Assembly: GCA_027483005.1 (NCBI GenBank) | Contig: JAIXVN010000351.1 | Coordinates: 1 to 6,774 of the forward strand | DNA length: 6,774 bases | Direction: 5' to 3' | Origin: Verrucomicrobiaceae bacterium | Lineage (GTDB): Bacteria > Verrucomicrobiota > Verrucomicrobiia > Verrucomicrobiales > Akkermansiaceae | Shown: positions 4,833 to 6,774 of the stretch, piece after piece | Position numbering within the stretch: position 1 is the first letter of the stretch | How the letters are laid out: each line of letters opens with the position of its first letter | Made by a program: the position numbers and the translations under genes | Notes under the pieces: model-generated | Databases searched by the model: none | Seen by the model: only the letters and a program-made list of their open reading frames with translations | Told to the model about the DNA's origin: nothing

Positions 4833-5552
4833 ATGGTCGCCCTTGGGGAAGATGGCCACTCCAGAGACGGCCTGCACCTAAACCAGAAGGGCCGCAAGTT
4901 CGACGACTGCATCCGTTCGGTGAATCATTTCCTCCACTCATTTGATCCAAGCAACCGGGACCCTTTGCCATCGGGCGAGCAAAAGCCCCTCTCAAGAATC
5001 ACGGCACCGCCGCAAGCAATCAGGCGGACCAGCCAGGAGGTTGAAAGCGCCGTCCTGGACGGGTTGCTCGTCCACAAACTGCTGCCGATGGTCCCCGATA
5101 CCGCAGAATTCCGGCTGCACTACGCCGATCTCAAGGTTCAAGCGCCGATGCCTGGAAGGGCGATTTTCACCCCCTCGCAGAAGCATCGGTTCAACAGCGA
5201 GGCAACCCAAGAGCAAACGACTGCACCGCCGCCTGTTCGTCGAAAGAACCCTTGGCAAGTCCGCAACCTGAAGGATCTATGGCTCTTCTTCGGGCCGCAA
5301 TTGACAATCCTGACCGCGCTGCAGCTGCACTGCAGTTACAGTCTTGCCTCATTTCTCGGAAAACGCGGGATGCTTGATCAGAACGTGCCGGTTTACTCGG
5401 CGGCCTTGATCATTTTCGGAATATCCCTTCTCTTGAGTTTGATCGGTTTGACGAGTTGCCGGGGACGGGCTTCTGATGATTGCATCCCGAAACTCTTTGG
5501 AATCGGGGTGCTGAGTGCGATCCTCGACTTCATTTCCTATTTGGGACAGTAG
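4833..5552 (+). CDS. unrecognised protein with three C-terminal hydrophobic segments
   Basis: A 239-residue protein from the ATG at 4833. That start is chosen because GGAGG (4821-4825) lies 7 bases upstream, the clearest Shine-Dalgarno sequence in the window; the open frame extends upstream to ATG 4692, but codon quality falls there. Residues 11-20 (RDGLHLNQKG) resemble the catalytic Asp-x-x-His block of SGNH/GDSL hydrolases, yet no Ser block or other SGNH motif is present. The middle (40-147) is polar and Pro-rich, ending RRKNPWQVRNLKDL. Hydrophobic segments lie at about 149-175, 186-207 and 218-237, so the protein would sit in the membrane by its C-terminal third, with a long soluble N-terminal part. 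No family is recognised. Codons such as TTG, TCA, AGA, CTA and ATA are more frequent than in neighbouring genes, which suggests recent acquisition or fast evolution. Confidence 0.7.
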   Translation: MVALGEDGHSRDGLHLNQKGRKFDDCIRSVNHFLHSFDPSNRDPLPSGEQKPLSRITAPPQAIRRTSQEVESAVLDGLLVHKLLPMVPDTAEFRLHYADLKVQAPMPGRAIFTPSQKHRFNSEATQEQTTAPPPVRRKNPWQVRNLKDLWLFFGPQLTILTALQLHCSYSLASFLGKRGMLDQNVPVYSAALIIFGISLLLSLIGLTSCRGRASDDCIPKLFGIGVLSAILDFISYLGQ

Positions 5553-5575
5553 TCGGTTTGAGGGCGCATGGATTC

Positions 5576-5603
5576 CGGCCTGGATTGAATACGGGGCAGG
5601 CCG
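5576..5603 (+). terminator. weak inverted repeat, possible terminator
   Basis: CGGCCTG (5576-5582) and CAGGCCG (5597-5603) pair perfectly over 7 bases around a 14-base loop, 23 bases after the stop of the membrane-protein gene and before the tig promoter. No T run follows, so this is only a candidate. Confidence 0.25.
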
Positions 5604-5622
5604 ACGTTCCCGAACACCCGGT

Positions 5623-5652
5623 TTGACAAGCACCCCTCACTGGCCCTAGCTT
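5623..5652 (+). promoter_or_regulatory. candidate tig promoter
   Basis: A perfect -35 box TTGACA (5623-5628), an 18-base spacer and TAGCTT (5647-5652), ending 35 bases before the tig ATG. The -10 matches the E. coli consensus at 3 of 6 positions, but the hexamer, following C and spacing are the same as upstream of marR, which raises confidence in both. Confidence 0.6.
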
Positions 5653-5658
5653 CCCGCC

Positions 5659-5677
5659 CCCGGCGTCACAGGCCGGG
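5659..5677 (+). promoter_or_regulatory. GC-rich hairpin in the tig leader
   Basis: CCCGGC (5659-5664) pairs with GCCGGG (5672-5677) around a 7-base loop. If transcription starts about 7 bases after the -10 box, the mRNA would begin near the base of this stem and leave about ten unpaired bases before the ATG. It may protect the 5' end or affect translation; this is inference, and a 6-bp stem can also occur by chance at this GC content. Confidence 0.35.
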
Positions 5678-5687
5678 TCCCGCCACC

Positions 5688-6774
5688 ATGAACATTGTTG
5701 TCGAAAAGCAGCCCAAGTGCCTTGCCTCCCTCCGCGTTGAGATCCCTGCCGATAAGGTTTCCGGTGAGCGCGCACGCATCGTCGCGGGTTACTCCCGCCA
5801 GGCCAGGATTCCAGGTTTCCGTCCAGGCAAAGCCCCTGCCAAGATCGTTGAAAAACGCTACGAGAAGGAAATCAGCGAAGAACTCCGCGACCGCCTGATG
5901 CAGGAAGGTTGCGACGAGGCCCTCAAGCAGGAGTCCCTCAAGGTCCTCGATTTCGGTGTACCAAACACGACCGAGTTCCTTCCCGACGGCGGCTTCACCT
6001 TCTCCACCACCCTCCTCCTCGCTCCGGAAATCCAGCTTCCCGAATACAAGGGAGTCACCGTGAAAGTTCCGCCGACCGCCGTGCCGGACGCTGATCTCGA
6101 CGCCCAGCTCAACACCCTCCGCGAGCGCTTCGCCGACTTCGAGACCCTCGAAGGTCGCGCCGCCCAGGCCGAGGATTTCGCGGTCATCGACTACACCTCC
6201 ACCACCGACGGCAAGCCGCTCGATGAGTTCCTCGGCAAGCCCGCCGGCTACCTCGGCGGCCGCGAGGGCTTCTGGGTCCGCCTCAACGAGGAGTCCTTCC
6301 TCCCAGGCTTCGCCAAACAGCTCGAAGGCCAGAACGTCGGTGAAAGCCGCGACGTCACCGTGACCATCGGCGAGGATTTCCCGCTCAGCGACCTGCGTGG
6401 CAAGGAAGTTGTCTTCAACGTCACCCTCAAGGAACTCAAGGCCGCCAAGCTGCCGGAACTCGATGACGAACTCGCCGCCAAACTTGCCCCGGGCAAGACC
6501 ATGGAGGAGATCAAGGGCATCATCCGCGAAAACATGGAAATCGAGCGCCGCCGCAAGATCGATGACATGAAGGTCAACCAGATCGTCGAGCACTTCAACA
6601 CGCTCGTCGATTTCGAGATCCCGGACGAACTCCTCGCCGCCGAAACGCAGAACCAGGCCGATGCCATGGTCAACCGCGGCATCAAGGCCGGCATGTCCGA
6701 GGAAGAGGTCGCCGCCCAGCAGAGCGAGATTTTCGAAGCTGCAGGCAGCCAGGCGAAGAGCAACGTGAAGACCA
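5688..6774 (+). CDS. tig: trigger factor chaperone, N-terminal 362 residues
   Basis: The gene runs off the right edge; 362 codons are visible without a stop. Trigger factor is the ribosome-bound peptidyl-prolyl isomerase and chaperone that meets nascent chains at the exit tunnel. Residues 1 to about 115 form the ribosome-binding domain with the signature GFRPGKAP (43-50), which contacts protein L23. Residues about 160-250 form the FKBP-like isomerase domain (DFAVIDYTSTTDGK, YLGG, FLPGFAKQLEGQNVGE, LRGKEVVFNVTLKEL). From about 253 the helical C-terminal chaperone arms begin (KLPELDDELAAKL, then IPDELLAAETQNQADAM). The N terminus MNIVVEKQPKCLASLRVEIP fits the family, and the ATG at 5688 is the natural start even though no Shine-Dalgarno sequence precedes it. 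In many bacteria clpP and clpX follow tig, which lies outside this window. Confidence 0.97.
   Translation, partial: MNIVVEKQPKCLASLRVEIPADKVSGERARIVAGYSRQARIPGFRPGKAPAKIVEKRYEKEISEELRDRLMQEGCDEALKQESLKVLDFGVPNTTEFLPDGGFTFSTTLLLAPEIQLPEYKGVTVKVPPTAVPDADLDAQLNTLRERFADFETLEGRAAQAEDFAVIDYTSTTDGKPLDEFLGKPAGYLGGREGFWVRLNEESFLPGFAKQLEGQNVGESRDVTVTIGEDFPLSDLRGKEVVFNVTLKELKAAKLPELDDELAAKLAPGKTMEEIKGIIRENMEIERRRKIDDMKVNQIVEHFNTLVDFEIPDELLAAETQNQADAMVNRGIKAGMSEEEVAAQQSEIFEAAGSQAKSNVKT

Noticed and set aside
5317..5337. CTGCAG palindromes repeated in the orphan gene
   Set aside because: Short overlapping palindromes in coding sequence (Leu-Gln-Leu-His-Cys codons) with no further copies; likely chance.
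5646..6593. 315-codon minus-strand open frame opposite tig
   Set aside because: It is antisense to a certain trigger factor gene, and the long open frame follows from the GC-rich codons of tig; its protein shows no recognisable domain.

Overview
The window looks like chromosomal DNA of a GC-rich bacterium, most likely Verrucomicrobiota (Verrucomicrobiaceae/Luteolibacter-like). That placement is inferred from overall protein character: an SHD1-like plus CAP secreted protein, an unusual short laccase-domain protein next to ispE, and few Shine-Dalgarno sequences. It was not searched. Most genes are housekeeping genes, and I see no transposase, CRISPR array, phage module or obvious defence system.

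Layout. Positions 1-568 hold the 3' end of feoB (ferrous iron transporter) and a small Cys-rich membrane protein of the kind that accompanies FeoB. A tRNA-Ser(GCU) gene lies on the minus strand at 658-747, with a strong terminator hairpin that begins in its own encoded CCA. Divergent to it is a small lipoprotein of unknown function (857-1306).

An AT-rich regulatory stretch (about 1307-1400) with nested inverted repeats and a promoter-like pair precedes a co-directional cluster: a MarR-family regulator (1453-1914), a PgeF/YfiH laccase-domain protein (about 1977-2651) and ispE (2648-3496, overlapping pgeF by 4 bases). This cluster joins a peptidoglycan-precursor editing enzyme to an isoprenoid (MEP pathway) kinase. 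Isoprenoids supply the undecaprenyl carrier for the cell wall, so a shared envelope theme with control by the MarR protein is plausible but inferred. A secreted SHD1-like/CAP protein follows (3585-4643).

Positions 4644-5552 differ in style. After 189 bases without a convincing gene comes a 239-residue unrecognised protein with a clear Shine-Dalgarno sequence, less GC-biased codons, three C-terminal hydrophobic segments and an SGNH-hydrolase-like DGLHLN motif near its N terminus. The window ends in the trigger factor gene tig (5688 onward, cut by the window edge), which has its own promoter-like sequence.

No intergenic gap exceeds 300 bases. The observations most worth checking are the orphan membrane protein, the altered HSGKKG motif and shortened C terminus of the PgeF homologue, the 15-bp hairpin over its probable start codon, the tRNA/terminator overlap, and the shared TTGA-N18-TAGCTTC promoter pattern of marR and tig.
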